Of a stretch of DNA of 64,000 nt, positions 1 to 8,717 are shown in pieces. The notes beneath the pieces were generated by a model that was not told the DNA's origin, made no database searches, and saw only the letters and a list, made by a program, of their open reading frames with translations. Made by a program: the position numbers and the translations under genes. The stretch spans positions 1 through 64,000 of the forward strand of contig NZ_JAHESC010000037.1 of NCBI RefSeq assembly GCF_018598185.1. The letters are read 5' to 3'. The first letter of the stretch is position 1. Every line of letters begins with the position of its first letter. The stretch is from Dawidia soli. Its GTDB lineage: Bacteria; Bacteroidota; Bacteroidia; Cytophagales; Cyclobacteriaceae.

Positions 1-318
1 TTGGCGGCGTTCACGGCCGAGCGCCGTGAGAAGGAAATCGGCATCCGCAAGGTGCTGGGCTCGGGCAATGCCAACATTGTGTGGCTGCTCTCCGCCGACT
101 TCGCGCGGATGGTGCTGATCGCCGTGCTCGTGGCCATTCCTGTCAGCTATGTCGCGGCCCGGCAGTGGCTGAGCGGCTTTGCCTACAGCACTTCCCTGGA
201 CTGGTGGCTCTTTGCGGGTGCGGGCGTACTGGCACTGCTGGTAGCACTGCTTACCGTAGCCTTGCAAACCGTCCGCGCCGCACGGGTGAGTCCCGTGCGG
301 TCTTTGACGAAAGAATAG
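1..318 (+). CDS. ABC transporter permease, MacB/FtsX type (C-terminal fragment)
   Basis: This is the last ~105 residues of a permease that begins before the window. It opens with the conserved EIGIRKVLGS segment that precedes the final membrane helices of MacB/FtsX-type permeases. Two hydrophobic helices follow (about residues 35-52 and 65-88), and the protein ends with the usual VRAARVSPVRSL(T)KE tail. Proteins of this family sit in the inner membrane and work as mechanotransmission permeases with a MacB-type ATPase; in Bacteroidota many are annotated as putative antimicrobial-peptide exporters, but the substrate cannot be read from this piece. The true start is outside the window; the TTG at position 1 should not be taken as a start. 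Confidence 0.85.
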   Translation: MAAFTAERREKEIGIRKVLGSGNANIVWLLSADFARMVLIAVLVAIPVSYVAARQWLSGFAYSTSLDWWLFAGAGVLALLVALLTVALQTVRAARVSPVRSLTKE

Positions 319-351
319 GTACATCGGCTCTGCACGGTGCCGTGCAATATG

Positions 352-359
352 TATCTTCG
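352..359 (+). promoter_or_regulatory. Possible -7 box (TATCTTCG) for the 375-1115 gene
   Basis: TATCTTCG resembles the Bacteroidota -7 element TAnnTTTG. It lies 15 nt before the ATG at 375, closer than the ~22 nt seen for other genes in the window, so the match is weak. Confidence 0.25.
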
Positions 360-374
360 TTCACATCAACGGAT

Positions 375-1115
375 ATGCAGGGCCTTCTTCTATACGCGAC
401 CTTGACCTGGGGACAGGTAGGCAACATTCTCCATACCCCGGATTCCGTACGCCCGCTGGATACGGCTGCCTATCAGGCGGTGTGCCATATGTTACGCACC
501 GAAGATCAACCGCATGTGGTGCTCGATGTTCAGGGCCGCATAGATTGCCATCGGATCAACCGCCACACGTCCGCAAGCCTCAACTTCCAGGCATTGAAGG
601 CGCTGGCAAACGACTCGCGTATCGTAGAGGTGGCAGTAGACAATCACTATCTATACCGCGATATAATGGACTCCATACGACATGGTAATCTCGGCGCCGT
701 TTATACCAACGAGCTCACGGACGCGACACGATACATGGTGCAATACACGCCTTCGCAATTGAAGAGCATGGGCTTCCGCGACGAGATCCGGGCCAGCGGC
801 CCCTCAGGCATTACGCTGTTACCGGGCGGCGAACGGGATACAACAGGCGATGGCAAAGGGTCAGTCAATGGACACGTTGTCGTCATGATCTCCCGTGACC
901 TGAACGAACGCGATGCGGCGCGCAAGCTGGCGCACGAAGCCAATGGTCATGCGTTGTTTTTTATAATGCATCAGGATCCCAATCATGCCGAAGACAAGAC
1001 CCGGGGTGGAAATCCGGCGTTGGAGGATCAAATCCGAAACTGCGTTGCGGAAACCGAGCAGAACTACGACAACGCCAAACGTTCCCGTTCAGGAACGACA
1101 AAGCATCGTTATTAA
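375..1115 (+). CDS. Orphan protein with an HExxxH-type motif, possibly metallopeptidase-like
   Basis: A 246-residue protein with no signal peptide that I do not recognise. The reading frame is open further upstream, but there it only shadows the permease gene; ATG 375 is the first sensible start after the permease stop. The most telling segment, about residues 182-195, reads KLAHEANGHALFF, so histidines flank an acidic residue as in zinc proteases. However, the spacing is HExxxH rather than the canonical HExxH, and an LxHExxGHA arrangement is also seen in toxin-like domains. Near the C-terminus, GNPALEDQIRNCVAETEQNYD could form a helix carrying a further glutamate ligand. The gene stands alone between the permease and the Rrf2 regulator. 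The function is unknown; a protease or toxin domain is only an inference. Confidence 0.6.
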   Translation: MQGLLLYATLTWGQVGNILHTPDSVRPLDTAAYQAVCHMLRTEDQPHVVLDVQGRIDCHRINRHTSASLNFQALKALANDSRIVEVAVDNHYLYRDIMDSIRHGNLGAVYTNELTDATRYMVQYTPSQLKSMGFRDEIRASGPSGITLLPGGERDTTGDGKGSVNGHVVVMISRDLNERDAARKLAHEANGHALFFIMHQDPNHAEDKTRGGNPALEDQIRNCVAETEQNYDNAKRSRSGTTKHRY

Positions 1116-1350
1116 GGGATCCTGCGACAGTACGGCCGGCACAACCTGTGACAGGTCGGGAGTTGATTGTCTACCATAATAATAGACAAAGTATTCTATT
1201 CTATTTTTCTTTCGTAATTTTTTAGCGCAGTTTTATGCCGGCAACGGGAAATTTTCGGTTAAGTATCTTTAAATAAGGTATTTAGGTTAAATACCCCTAA
1301 TTTTCGGAGATTTATTCTGCTTATCTCTACTTCCCTATGGGTATTATAGA

Positions 1351-1358
1351 TAACTTTG
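1351..1358 (+). promoter_or_regulatory. -7 promoter box TAACTTTG upstream of the Rrf2 gene
   Basis: TAACTTTG is an exact match to the Bacteroidota TAnnTTTG consensus. It lies 37 nt before the ATG at 1396 in an AT-rich stretch. No convincing -33 TTG was picked out. Confidence 0.55.
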
Positions 1359-1395
1359 TAAAACATTCAAAAGTCATCTCTCAAATTCCTAATCT

Positions 1396-1833
1396 ATGCT
1401 TTCGAAAAAATGTCAGTATGCGCTGCACGCTTTGACGTACCTGTCTACGGTCAAAGAAGGCGGCTCGGTTACGATCGGCGAGATTGCCGAAGAAAAGAAC
1501 ATTCCGAAGAAGTTTCTCGAGACCATTCTGCTGGACATGAAGAATGCCGGCATTCTGGGGAGTAAGAAAGGTAAAAGCGGCGGGTATTACCTGCGCAAAA
1601 AGACTGACCAGATCTCCATCCTCGAGGTGATCCGTCTCATCGACGGCGCCGTGGCGATGTTGCCGTGCGTGTCCCTGCACTTCTACAACTCCTGCGGTAT
1701 GTGCGCCAACGAGGAGGAGTGCTCGATCAACCGCATCTTTGGCCAGGTGCGCGACGAAACGCTGAAGATCCTTTCGTCGAACACGGTCTCCGACCTGGCG
1801 ATCAAGACGGAACTGGCGGCCAAAGTATTGTAA
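1396..1833 (+). CDS. Rrf2-family transcriptional regulator
   Basis: A 145-residue cytoplasmic DNA-binding protein. The N-terminus (MLSKKCQYALHAL) and the winged helix around residues 25-65, with the signature KKFLETILLDMKNAGILGSKKGKSGGY, are typical of Rrf2. Cys91, Cys100, Cys103 and Cys109 form a C-x8-C-x2-C-x5-C arrangement like the Fe-S or redox-sensing cysteines of IscR/NsrR/CymR-type members. The regulator therefore probably responds to iron-sulfur status, nitrosative stress or cysteine supply; which one cannot be decided here. It is transcribed alone from its own promoter and runs convergently into the MFS gene, with a shared terminator between them. No obvious target gene (isc, suf, cys) is adjacent. 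Confidence 0.9.
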   Translation: MLSKKCQYALHALTYLSTVKEGGSVTIGEIAEEKNIPKKFLETILLDMKNAGILGSKKGKSGGYYLRKKTDQISILEVIRLIDGAVAMLPCVSLHFYNSCGMCANEEECSINRIFGQVRDETLKILSSNTVSDLAIKTELAAKVL

Positions 1834-1844
1834 AAAAATGTACG

Positions 1845-1876
1845 CGTGAGCATGCGGGTTTGCCCGCATGCTCACG
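1845..1876. terminator. Bidirectional terminator between the Rrf2 and MFS genes
   Basis: A perfect 14-bp inverted repeat (1845-1858 with 1863-1876) encloses a 4-nt loop. On the minus strand it is followed by a T-run (complement of the A-tract at 1832-1838), so it best serves the minus-strand operon that ends with the MFS gene. The plus side has only a weak TTTA tail. Confidence 0.85.
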
Positions 1877-1911
1877 TTTACTCTGAGCGCCTATAGCGCC
1901 CTGTCAGACCG

Positions 1912-3126
1912 TTATTCTATAAATTGCAGGTCCTTGCCAAAGGTCTCTTTCATTTTCCACAGCGCCAGCGCGGCGATCAACAGGCTCGCGCCGCCTACCG
2001 CCCAGGCACTGAAGATCATGGAGTGGTGCAGGCGCAGCCATTCGAACGCCAATGTAAGCGGCACGACCGTGCCGCGCACAAAATTGGGAACCGTTGTCGC
2101 GACCGTTGCGCGAATGTTCGTACCAAACTGCTCGGCAGCGATCGTTACAAACAGTGCCCAGTAGCCTATGGCAAAACCCAGGAAAAAACACCGGGTATAG
2201 AACGCTGCTGCAGAAAGCCCGGCGGCTGTGAGGTACACTGCCATGGCGCCCGCCGTAAAAAACAGAAAGATCAGCACAACCTTCTTCCGGCTCTTCAGCA
2301 CCTGGCTCAGCACGCCCGACGACAGATCGCCCAGCGATAACCCGATGTAGCAGCACATCACTGCCTTACCGGCATCGATGGCCTCGGGCAGATTCATACT
2401 GACGGCAAACTCAGGCGAGAACGTTACCAGGATGCCGATCACAAACCAGATGGGCAGGCCGATCAGGATACACCGCAGGTAATTGGCCAATAGCGGCCCG
2501 CGTGAAAGGAGCATAAAGAAGTTGCCGCGCGCGACCTTCTTTTCACGCACCTCGGCAAACATGCCCGACTCGGCCACGCTGTAACGCAGCAACAACAGGC
2601 AGAGTCCGAGGCCGCCGCCGATCCAATAGGCTACCTGCCAATCGGTAAACTCGGCTACGATGTACGCCAGCACGGCACCAAAAAGCCCCACCGATGCGAC
2701 CAGGGTTGTGCCATAGCCGCGGATATGCTTCGGCAAGATCTCGGCCACGAGCGTAATGCCTGCCCCGAGCTCGCCCGCCAGGCCTACGCCGGCAATAAAA
2801 CGCAGGACCGCGTACTGGGGCACCGTGGTGACGAAGCCATTGGCCAGGTTTGCCAAGGAGTATAGCAGGATGGAACCGAACAGTACGGACAGGCGCCCCC
2901 GCTTGTCGCCAAGTATACCCCACAGTATACCGCCGGTCAGCAAACCGGCCATCTGGATATTGATGAGAAAAATACCGTCGTGCAGCAGTGCTTCTCCGCT
3001 TTTGCCCAGGGCCTGAAGGCTGGGCACACGCACGATGCTGAAGAGCAGCAGGTCGTATATGTCGACAAAGTACCCGAGCGCCGCGATGATGACCGGCGGC
3101 CGCAGGATCTGTTTAACTGTATTCAT
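1912..3126 (-). CDS. Major facilitator superfamily transporter
   Basis: A 404-residue inner-membrane protein with about 12 predicted helices. It carries the MFS loop motif between helices 2 and 3 (GILGDKRGR, around residues 69-77) and a GxxGAG-like stretch (GLAGELGAGI) in the region of helix 4, as in metabolite:proton symporters. The gene is last in a minus-strand operon after two FAD-dependent oxidoreductases, SusD and SusC, 66 nt downstream of the second oxidoreductase, and is closed by a strong terminator. The context suggests import into the cytoplasm of the compound, or its oxidised product, that SusC/SusD bring across the outer membrane. The substrate is unknown. Confidence 0.88.
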   Translation of the reverse strand: MNTVKQILRPPVIIAALGYFVDIYDLLLFSIVRVPSLQALGKSGEALLHDGIFLINIQMAGLLTGGILWGILGDKRGRLSVLFGSILLYSLANLANGFVTTVPQYAVLRFIAGVGLAGELGAGITLVAEILPKHIRGYGTTLVASVGLFGAVLAYIVAEFTDWQVAYWIGGGLGLCLLLLRYSVAESGMFAEVREKKVARGNFFMLLSRGPLLANYLRCILIGLPIWFVIGILVTFSPEFAVSMNLPEAIDAGKAVMCCYIGLSLGDLSSGVLSQVLKSRKKVVLIFLFFTAGAMAVYLTAAGLSAAAFYTRCFFLGFAIGYWALFVTIAAEQFGTNIRATVATTVPNFVRGTVVPLTLAFEWLRLHHSMIFSAWAVGGASLLIAALALWKMKETFGKDLQFIE

Positions 3127-3192
3127 AGCTATTAAAAAAACCGGCCCGCCACGCCTTACCCTTTGTGGCGAGCACGGTGTACAGGAAAGACG

Positions 3193-5052
3193 TTAAGGAT
3201 GGGTATAGAGCTGTTGCAACACTTCGCGGCGTGTCGTGCGGCCGGGCGTAAAGGTCAGCGTCTTGCCGGAAGCTTTTTCCCACAGGGCCACGGTTTCCGC
3301 GTCGGCTATGTCGGCCAGGCGGGCTTTCCACTCCGGCAGGTACCCTTGCAGACCGAGCGTCTGCACCATGACAAAGTCGGCATCGGTGGGTTTTACGTCC
3401 TGGTAATAGATCAGCGTCGCCTGCCGGGCCACGAGCGATCGCTGCAGCTCCTCCACCGGTACATGGCGCACCTTTACCTGCCGGTCGATGGCGAGCGACG
3501 CGGCCACGCCGGCGGCCTGGCCCAGCGCCATCCAGCACGGTTCCATGCGCAGCGTCGAAAACCCGATGTGGCTACCCGACACCGGCACGGGCAATAATAA
3601 GTTATCGATGTCCTTCGGCACCATGACACCATACGGCACGGTATATACCTGCGAGGGATAACTCAAAAAACCGTCGAGGTGTACACGCCCCGGCTCGCGT
3701 TTTCGCACGGCGTGCGAGTCGAGCGCGTAGTGGCTGGCGGTGATGCTGGCGCCGTGAATAACCGGGCGCTGGCCGGGTATACGGGCCGTGGCGTCCTGGG
3801 CGGTGAAGAAGTACAGCCCCTCGAAGCGACGGCCCTCGCGCACATATACCTGGCGCGGAAAGTTGCCGTTGTCGGTATATTCGTCTTTGGCAAATCCCCA
3901 CGCACGGGCGGCCTTGCGGAAATGCTCGGGCAGCTCCTTGTCGTTCTGTGCAAACCACAGCAACCCTTCGATATACGACCGCAGCCGCTGCGCAAAGGCA
4001 TCGCGCCATGCCCAACCCGACGTTGGCCAGGGCCAGTTTTCTTCGGGCAGGTCGGTGGAAATAAAGGCCATGTGCTGGTTATTGGCGTCGGTCTTGGCGT
4101 TGGGCAATGTTACCATGTTGCTGATGCGGGCAATGCCCCACACGTCGCCGGGGATCTTCGAGGGGTTTCCCTGCGCGATGTGTTTACGGTTCTCTTCCAG
4201 CATGGCAGCGGTGACTTTTTCCATTTGCGCGCCGGTGTGGCGGCCGGTCCACACGTCTTCGATCAGCGATGTATACTCGGCGCGGTTGTACACGGCAGGC
4301 TTTTGTAGCGCTACGCGGTTGGCGGGGTTGTTGGTCAGACACAGGCGGTAGTTATACGACTGCACGGCGTTGTCGCCCTGGAAGGTACTGCCGGCACCTT
4401 CTGCCCCATGCCAGTATTTATATACCACACCGGCGCCCGGTTCGTTAAACTCGTCCTTGCCTTCGCGGCCCAGGCGGAAGGGCACACGGGCGGCAGCGCC
4501 CAGGTCTCCTTCGTAGGTCGCGTCTACAAAGATACGGCCGCGGTACGCCTCGGTGTTGCGCCGCTCGCGGTTCAGCACCGTGATCTGTTCGATGCGGTCG
4601 TTCTTCAGCACGATGTTTTCGTTCTCCACATCAAACTGCCGCATCTTCAGCACCGTGATCTTCGCCGACTGTTCGGCCAGCATCTGTTCCAGTACCTTTT
4701 CCGCTACGGACGGTTCAAAGTGAAATCCGTCGGAACAGTCTTTCACCTGCTGCGATGTTTCGCCGTAGCGGGTTACATAGTGTTGCCGTACGTGGCCGAT
4801 GAACTCGGCAAACAATCCCGTCGTGGCGCCGCGTGTAGCAATGTCCGTTGCACCCAGGCCGTTGGCGGGCAAGCCGCCGATGTGCGCCGTGCGTTCCAGG
4901 ATCACCGAGGTTTTTCCTTCGCGGGCGGCGGCGATCGCCGTCATAATTCCGCCCGGTGTGCCGCCTACAATGACCAGGTCGTACTGTTGCGCATAGGCTG
5001 CGGTGGTCCAGCAGAGTATAAGAGTGACTATCGTTATATAGCGTAATCTCAT
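3193..5052 (-). CDS. Secreted FAD-dependent oxidoreductase (FAD_oxidored type)
   Basis: A 619-residue protein with a Sec signal peptide (about residues 1-21, ending AAYAQ), so it acts in the periplasm. Directly after it comes a Rossmann dinucleotide-binding segment, YDLVIVGGTPGGI, and an ERTAHIGGLPANGLGATD segment typical of the FAD-dependent dehydrogenases common in Bacteroidota and Planctomycetota. Family members oxidise or rearrange small organic substrates, but few have been characterised. It is 42 nt downstream of a second, longer member of the same family, to which it is clearly related by sequence (shared VGGTPGG/YGGTSAG, FxPSVAE/FEPHVAE and YTDNG motifs). The pair probably acts on the substrate imported by the neighbouring SusC/SusD. 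The reaction is not determinable from sequence. Confidence 0.85.
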   Translation of the reverse strand: MRLRYITIVTLILCWTTAAYAQQYDLVIVGGTPGGIMTAIAAAREGKTSVILERTAHIGGLPANGLGATDIATRGATTGLFAEFIGHVRQHYVTRYGETSQQVKDCSDGFHFEPSVAEKVLEQMLAEQSAKITVLKMRQFDVENENIVLKNDRIEQITVLNRERRNTEAYRGRIFVDATYEGDLGAAARVPFRLGREGKDEFNEPGAGVVYKYWHGAEGAGSTFQGDNAVQSYNYRLCLTNNPANRVALQKPAVYNRAEYTSLIEDVWTGRHTGAQMEKVTAAMLEENRKHIAQGNPSKIPGDVWGIARISNMVTLPNAKTDANNQHMAFISTDLPEENWPWPTSGWAWRDAFAQRLRSYIEGLLWFAQNDKELPEHFRKAARAWGFAKDEYTDNGNFPRQVYVREGRRFEGLYFFTAQDATARIPGQRPVIHGASITASHYALDSHAVRKREPGRVHLDGFLSYPSQVYTVPYGVMVPKDIDNLLLPVPVSGSHIGFSTLRMEPCWMALGQAAGVAASLAIDRQVKVRHVPVEELQRSLVARQATLIYYQDVKPTDADFVMVQTLGLQGYLPEWKARLADIADAETVALWEKASGKTLTFTPGRTTRREVLQQLYTHP

Positions 5053-5094
5053 GTATGATTCTTTTTTTTAGTAGTACTATTCGGCGGTGTTCGA

Positions 5095-7104
5095 TCACTC
5101 GGCCTGGCCGTCGGGCACCCACAGCACGGCATCGGCTACGACACTGCCCGTGCCGGCGCGTGGCGTGGATACTTCCACGTAGCCCTTGTTGCCCTTCGGC
5201 AGTGTATATTTTCCCAACGAAACCCACTCGCCCGATGTTTGCCCTTCCACGATCACCTCCGCGGGTTTTACAGTGATGTCCTTCTTTGTTTTCCCGTCGT
5301 ATACCGTCACGCGGAAACTATTGGCAGCGTCGGTAACCTTCGGCATATAGAGGTATGCCGTATAGGCCTGCTGTTTGGGTACCGCGGGGGTAAACCGCAG
5401 GCTTGCCTCCTCTCCTGCCGCGGCTTTCAAAAACGAAGGACCATACCCCCCGCGCTTCACGGATTCCCACGTACCGGTGCGGGTAGCGGTAGCGTCTTCG
5501 TTATCCACCAGGATGTCGCCCGGGCGGCCGTCGGCCAAGGGATTGTTTTTGAGCGACGCCTGCACCGCGGCTACATCCACCTGTTGTACGCCTTTCTTTG
5601 CCTGAATGGCCTGTACCGCCGCCACGGCCGACGACTGTGCCAGCACCATAAAGACCGGCTCCATGCGGATCGATCCATAGGCGATGTGCGTGGCCGACAA
5701 ACAAACCGGCACCAGCAGATTGGTACACTCCGCGGCCTTGGGTGTCAATGCCCCATAGCCGATGGGATACGGGCCAAAGCCACCGATCTCGACGTTGCCT
5801 TCATTCTTCACATGGCCGTTCACCACCAGGCGCTGACAGTTGTGCGAGTCCATGGTATACGCGGCCATGCCGATGCCGTCACGCACCACTTCACGCCCTT
5901 CGCAATTCGCCTGCCGCATGACGTACGCACCCACCAACCTGCGTGCTTCGCGCACGTACAGCTGCGGCGACCAGTGACCGTTGTCGGTATATTCATCGCG
6001 GGGGTATCCGTAGGTCAACATCTCGTCGCGCAGGGCTTGGGGCACGCGTGGGTCGTGGCCGTAGAAGTATAACAGTCCTTTGGTGTATCGTTCGTGATCT
6101 TCGATGATGCTGGCGCGTTGCGCATAGGTACCGTCGGGGTAGCCGTGGTTCATGCCGATCATGTCTGACGAGAAGCCGCCTCGGTTGTTGATGTCGGTTT
6201 TGTTGTTGGGCATCCGGCTGATGATAAAGTAGTCGTTGAGCTTGCGCTTCGCGGGGTTGGCGGCAAACAGGCGCAGCAGCAGCTCGTAGTGTGTGGAGTC
6301 GTATCCTGGAGGACGGGTGATCGGCACCTGGTTCTTCGGATCTGTGCTCAGGCAAATACGGTAGTTATAGGCCTGCACGCTGCGATCGCCCGTACCGTTG
6401 GGCGCCAGCTTCGCCTGGCTGATGCCCCACAGCAGACCGCTGTTGGGGTCTCCCGGCGTTTTATACGGGTCGATGCCGTCGGGCATCTGGTGGCCATCCA
6501 TCAGCTGCACACCGTCGATAGTCTCCTGGTAGTCGGCGTTGTCTTCACGTCCCACGGCATACGACACACCTGCCTTCGCCATCAGGTCGCCTTCATACCC
6601 ACAGTCGATGAACATGGCCGCGCGCACGACTCTGTCCGCGCGTGCGGGTGTGGCCGCGCTTTCCAGTACCACTTCCGTGATGCGGCCGTTTTGTTTGCGC
6701 ACTTCCTTGACGCGGTATTCATACACCACCTGGAAGCCGCCTTGTTTGACGTATTGTTGAAATACTTCCTCCGCTACGTGCGGCTCGAACGTCCATTGCT
6801 CGAACTTACCATAGTGCCGGCCGATGCGCCGGTAAAAGTCGCGGGCCAACCCGGTAATGGCATACTTGTTACCAATGTCGGTATAGCCCAACCCGCCGGA
6901 GCTCATGCCGCCCAGGTGGCGGCCCGGTTCAATGAGTATGGCCTTCTTGCCCAGCTTCTGCGCGGTGTATGCGCCGATCACGCCGGCGGATGTGCCGCCA
7001 TACAAACATATATCCGCCTCCATCACGGCCTGGCCAAACGCCCGCGAGCCAACCAGGAGCATAAGCAATGTTATCGTTCCAAATATCTTTTTCGTACAGA
7101 TCAT
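5095..7104 (-). CDS. Secreted FAD-dependent oxidoreductase with C-terminal golvesin-like domain
   Basis: A 669-residue protein. The frame is open to 7149, but the ATG at 7104 (MICTKKIFGTI) begins a clean signal peptide and is preceded by AGGA, so it is preferred. After the signal come the FAD-binding segment CLYGGTSAGVIGAY and the GGMSSGGLGYTDIG motif. From about residue 520 a separate beta-rich domain (ILVDNEDAT, GYVEVST, VVADAVLW) resembles the golvesin/xanthan-lyase C-terminal domain, often seen on secreted enzymes and probably involved in carbohydrate or surface binding. The gene follows SusD with an attenuator-like hairpin in the 76-nt gap and precedes a second oxidoreductase. The probable role is oxidative processing of the SusCD ligand in the periplasm; the substrate is unknown. 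Confidence 0.85.
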   Translation of the reverse strand: MICTKKIFGTITLLMLLVGSRAFGQAVMEADICLYGGTSAGVIGAYTAQKLGKKAILIEPGRHLGGMSSGGLGYTDIGNKYAITGLARDFYRRIGRHYGKFEQWTFEPHVAEEVFQQYVKQGGFQVVYEYRVKEVRKQNGRITEVVLESAATPARADRVVRAAMFIDCGYEGDLMAKAGVSYAVGREDNADYQETIDGVQLMDGHQMPDGIDPYKTPGDPNSGLLWGISQAKLAPNGTGDRSVQAYNYRICLSTDPKNQVPITRPPGYDSTHYELLLRLFAANPAKRKLNDYFIISRMPNNKTDINNRGGFSSDMIGMNHGYPDGTYAQRASIIEDHERYTKGLLYFYGHDPRVPQALRDEMLTYGYPRDEYTDNGHWSPQLYVREARRLVGAYVMRQANCEGREVVRDGIGMAAYTMDSHNCQRLVVNGHVKNEGNVEIGGFGPYPIGYGALTPKAAECTNLLVPVCLSATHIAYGSIRMEPVFMVLAQSSAVAAVQAIQAKKGVQQVDVAAVQASLKNNPLADGRPGDILVDNEDATATRTGTWESVKRGGYGPSFLKAAAGEEASLRFTPAVPKQQAYTAYLYMPKVTDAANSFRVTVYDGKTKKDITVKPAEVIVEGQTSGEWVSLGKYTLPKGNKGYVEVSTPRAGTGSVVADAVLWVPDGQAE

Positions 7105-7144
7105 AATTTCCTGTTCAATAAGAGTGACAAAATCAGAAGGAAAA

Positions 7145-7170
7145 GGCACCAGGGAAATCCACCCGGTGCC
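7145..7170 (-). terminator. Intercistronic attenuator-like hairpin between SusD and the FAD enzyme
   Basis: GGCACC (7145-7150) pairs with GGTGCC (7165-7170), and on the minus strand a T-rich stretch follows. It lies just after the SusD stop and before the next start, a position expected to lower expression of the downstream enzymes relative to SusC/SusD. Confidence 0.5.
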
Positions 7171-7180
7171 CTTCGATGGA

Positions 7181-8689
7181 TCAATACCCTGGATTCTGGT
7201 CGGTCAGGGGATCGAGCGCTTCGTTGTAGAGCATCTCGGAATCGGGTATAGGCCAGAAGAGATGTTTCTCGACCACGTCGATATTCTTCACTTCTTTGAT
7301 CCGCTGCACGGCAATGCCGAGGCGTTTCAGGTCCAGCCAGCGTTTGCCTTCATACATCGTCTCAAAGCCACGCTCCTCTACGACCTGATCGATAAATTCC
7401 TGCAACGTGTAGTCAGCGATATCGAAGTCCACGGGCGACGGCGTATTGGACGGGTAACCATACGCACGGCGATGTACCTGGTTCAAACTCTCCATCGCTT
7501 CAGGTGTAGGTGCTTCCGCCGCACGTGCGGCAGCCTCCGCGTGGAACAGCAACAGGTCTGCATAGCGATACCAAGGGTAGTCGTTACCGGCGCCACCGAC
7601 GCCGGCGGTCACCGCCACGGCCAGCGGGTCGCGATATTTGCGATACAACACCGTGGTCGGCCCTTTGTCAAATACATCGGGATATAACATGTGCTCCCGA
7701 CGCAGGTCGGCAGGATCCCAGTTCTTGATGATGGGATTATTCACGGTGTCGGTATATTGCGCGTATACTCCGCCTGGGCCGTAATATTGCTTCGTTCGGT
7801 GCGCATAGCTTACCAGACCGAAGCCTTGCTGACGGGAGTATTTCAGATAAAAGATTTCTTCACGCGTAGACACGACTTCGGGGCCGAAAATTTTCTGAAA
7901 GTCCTCGGAAGTCCGCACTTCAACCAACGCAAACTCGCCCGAGCTCATCACTTCCTGTGCTTTGTCGCGTGCTAATGTCCATTCTGCTTTTACGGCGATT
8001 TTCGACTCGAAATCATCCGGCGTGCTCGCCCGGGTCATGTAAACTTCCGCCAGCAAGGTCTTGGCCGCCCATTTGTTAGGCCTGCCTGCGGCTGTTGGCT
8101 TTTCGTCGAAAGGCGTCTCTTCCGGCAACCCTGCTTCCGCCACCAGCGCATCGGCCAGGATAAGGTTATATACGTCTTCAATCGAGGCACGCGGCAGAGC
8201 GAGCTCCTCCATGTTCGCTTCGGTTCGCAGCGGCACACCTTTCCAGTTGCGCACCAACGCAAAGTAGAGCAGCGCACGCAGGTATTTTGCTTCCGCCATC
8301 AACGCCGTGGCATCTGCTTCCGACACCTGGCGGGCGTTGGGAATGTTGGCGATCACCAGGTTGGCATTGCGGATCGATTGGTATATATTCTCCCACACCG
8401 ACTGCACGCGCGATACGTTTTGCGGCAACAAGCCCTTATATCCGCTGACATCGGTCTGACTGCCGCGGGAATAACCATAGTCGGCCATACCTTCCAGCTG
8501 TGCCGGGTAGTTGATCCCGAACCCACCGTCCGTCCGGATCGGCACATAAATGGCATTTACCGCCGCCACGAGCTCGTCTTTGGTTTGGTAAAAGTTCTCT
8601 ACCGCCAGCGACTTCGGTTTCTCTTCCAGCATGTCGCTGCAGGCCCCCAGGGTCGCCAGGATCGTTATCGCGAAGAATATCTGTTTCAT
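7181..8689 (-). CDS. SusD/RagB-family outer-membrane lipoprotein
   Basis: A 502-residue nutrient-binding lipoprotein. The frame is open to 8728, but ATG 8689 (MKQIFFAIT) gives a proper lipoprotein signal with lipobox LGAC, so it is chosen. The mature part opens with DMLEEKPKS, typical for SusD. TPR-like helices follow, and the C-terminal half has the usual SusD sequence (YPWYRYADLLLFHAEAA around residue 385, then QVVEERGFETMYEGKRWLDLKR near 430-455). SusD covers the SusC pore as a lid and captures ligand at the cell surface. It lies 28 nt after SusC in the same operon. The downstream FAD oxidoreductases, rather than glycoside hydrolases, suggest a ligand other than a standard polysaccharide. 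Confidence 0.95.
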   Translation of the reverse strand: MKQIFFAITILATLGACSDMLEEKPKSLAVENFYQTKDELVAAVNAIYVPIRTDGGFGINYPAQLEGMADYGYSRGSQTDVSGYKGLLPQNVSRVQSVWENIYQSIRNANLVIANIPNARQVSEADATALMAEAKYLRALLYFALVRNWKGVPLRTEANMEELALPRASIEDVYNLILADALVAEAGLPEETPFDEKPTAAGRPNKWAAKTLLAEVYMTRASTPDDFESKIAVKAEWTLARDKAQEVMSSGEFALVEVRTSEDFQKIFGPEVVSTREEIFYLKYSRQQGFGLVSYAHRTKQYYGPGGVYAQYTDTVNNPIIKNWDPADLRREHMLYPDVFDKGPTTVLYRKYRDPLAVAVTAGVGGAGNDYPWYRYADLLLFHAEAAARAAEAPTPEAMESLNQVHRRAYGYPSNTPSPVDFDIADYTLQEFIDQVVEERGFETMYEGKRWLDLKRLGIAVQRIKEVKNIDVVEKHLFWPIPDSEMLYNEALDPLTDQNPGY

Positions 8690-8717
8690 AGTCGTAATAC
8701 GTTTAATCATGTGACGA

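Noticed and set aside
81-374. Extension of the 375-1115 gene upstream through the permease gene
   Set aside because: The upstream part is out of frame with the permease and has shadow-like composition; the family-like sequence begins after the permease stop.
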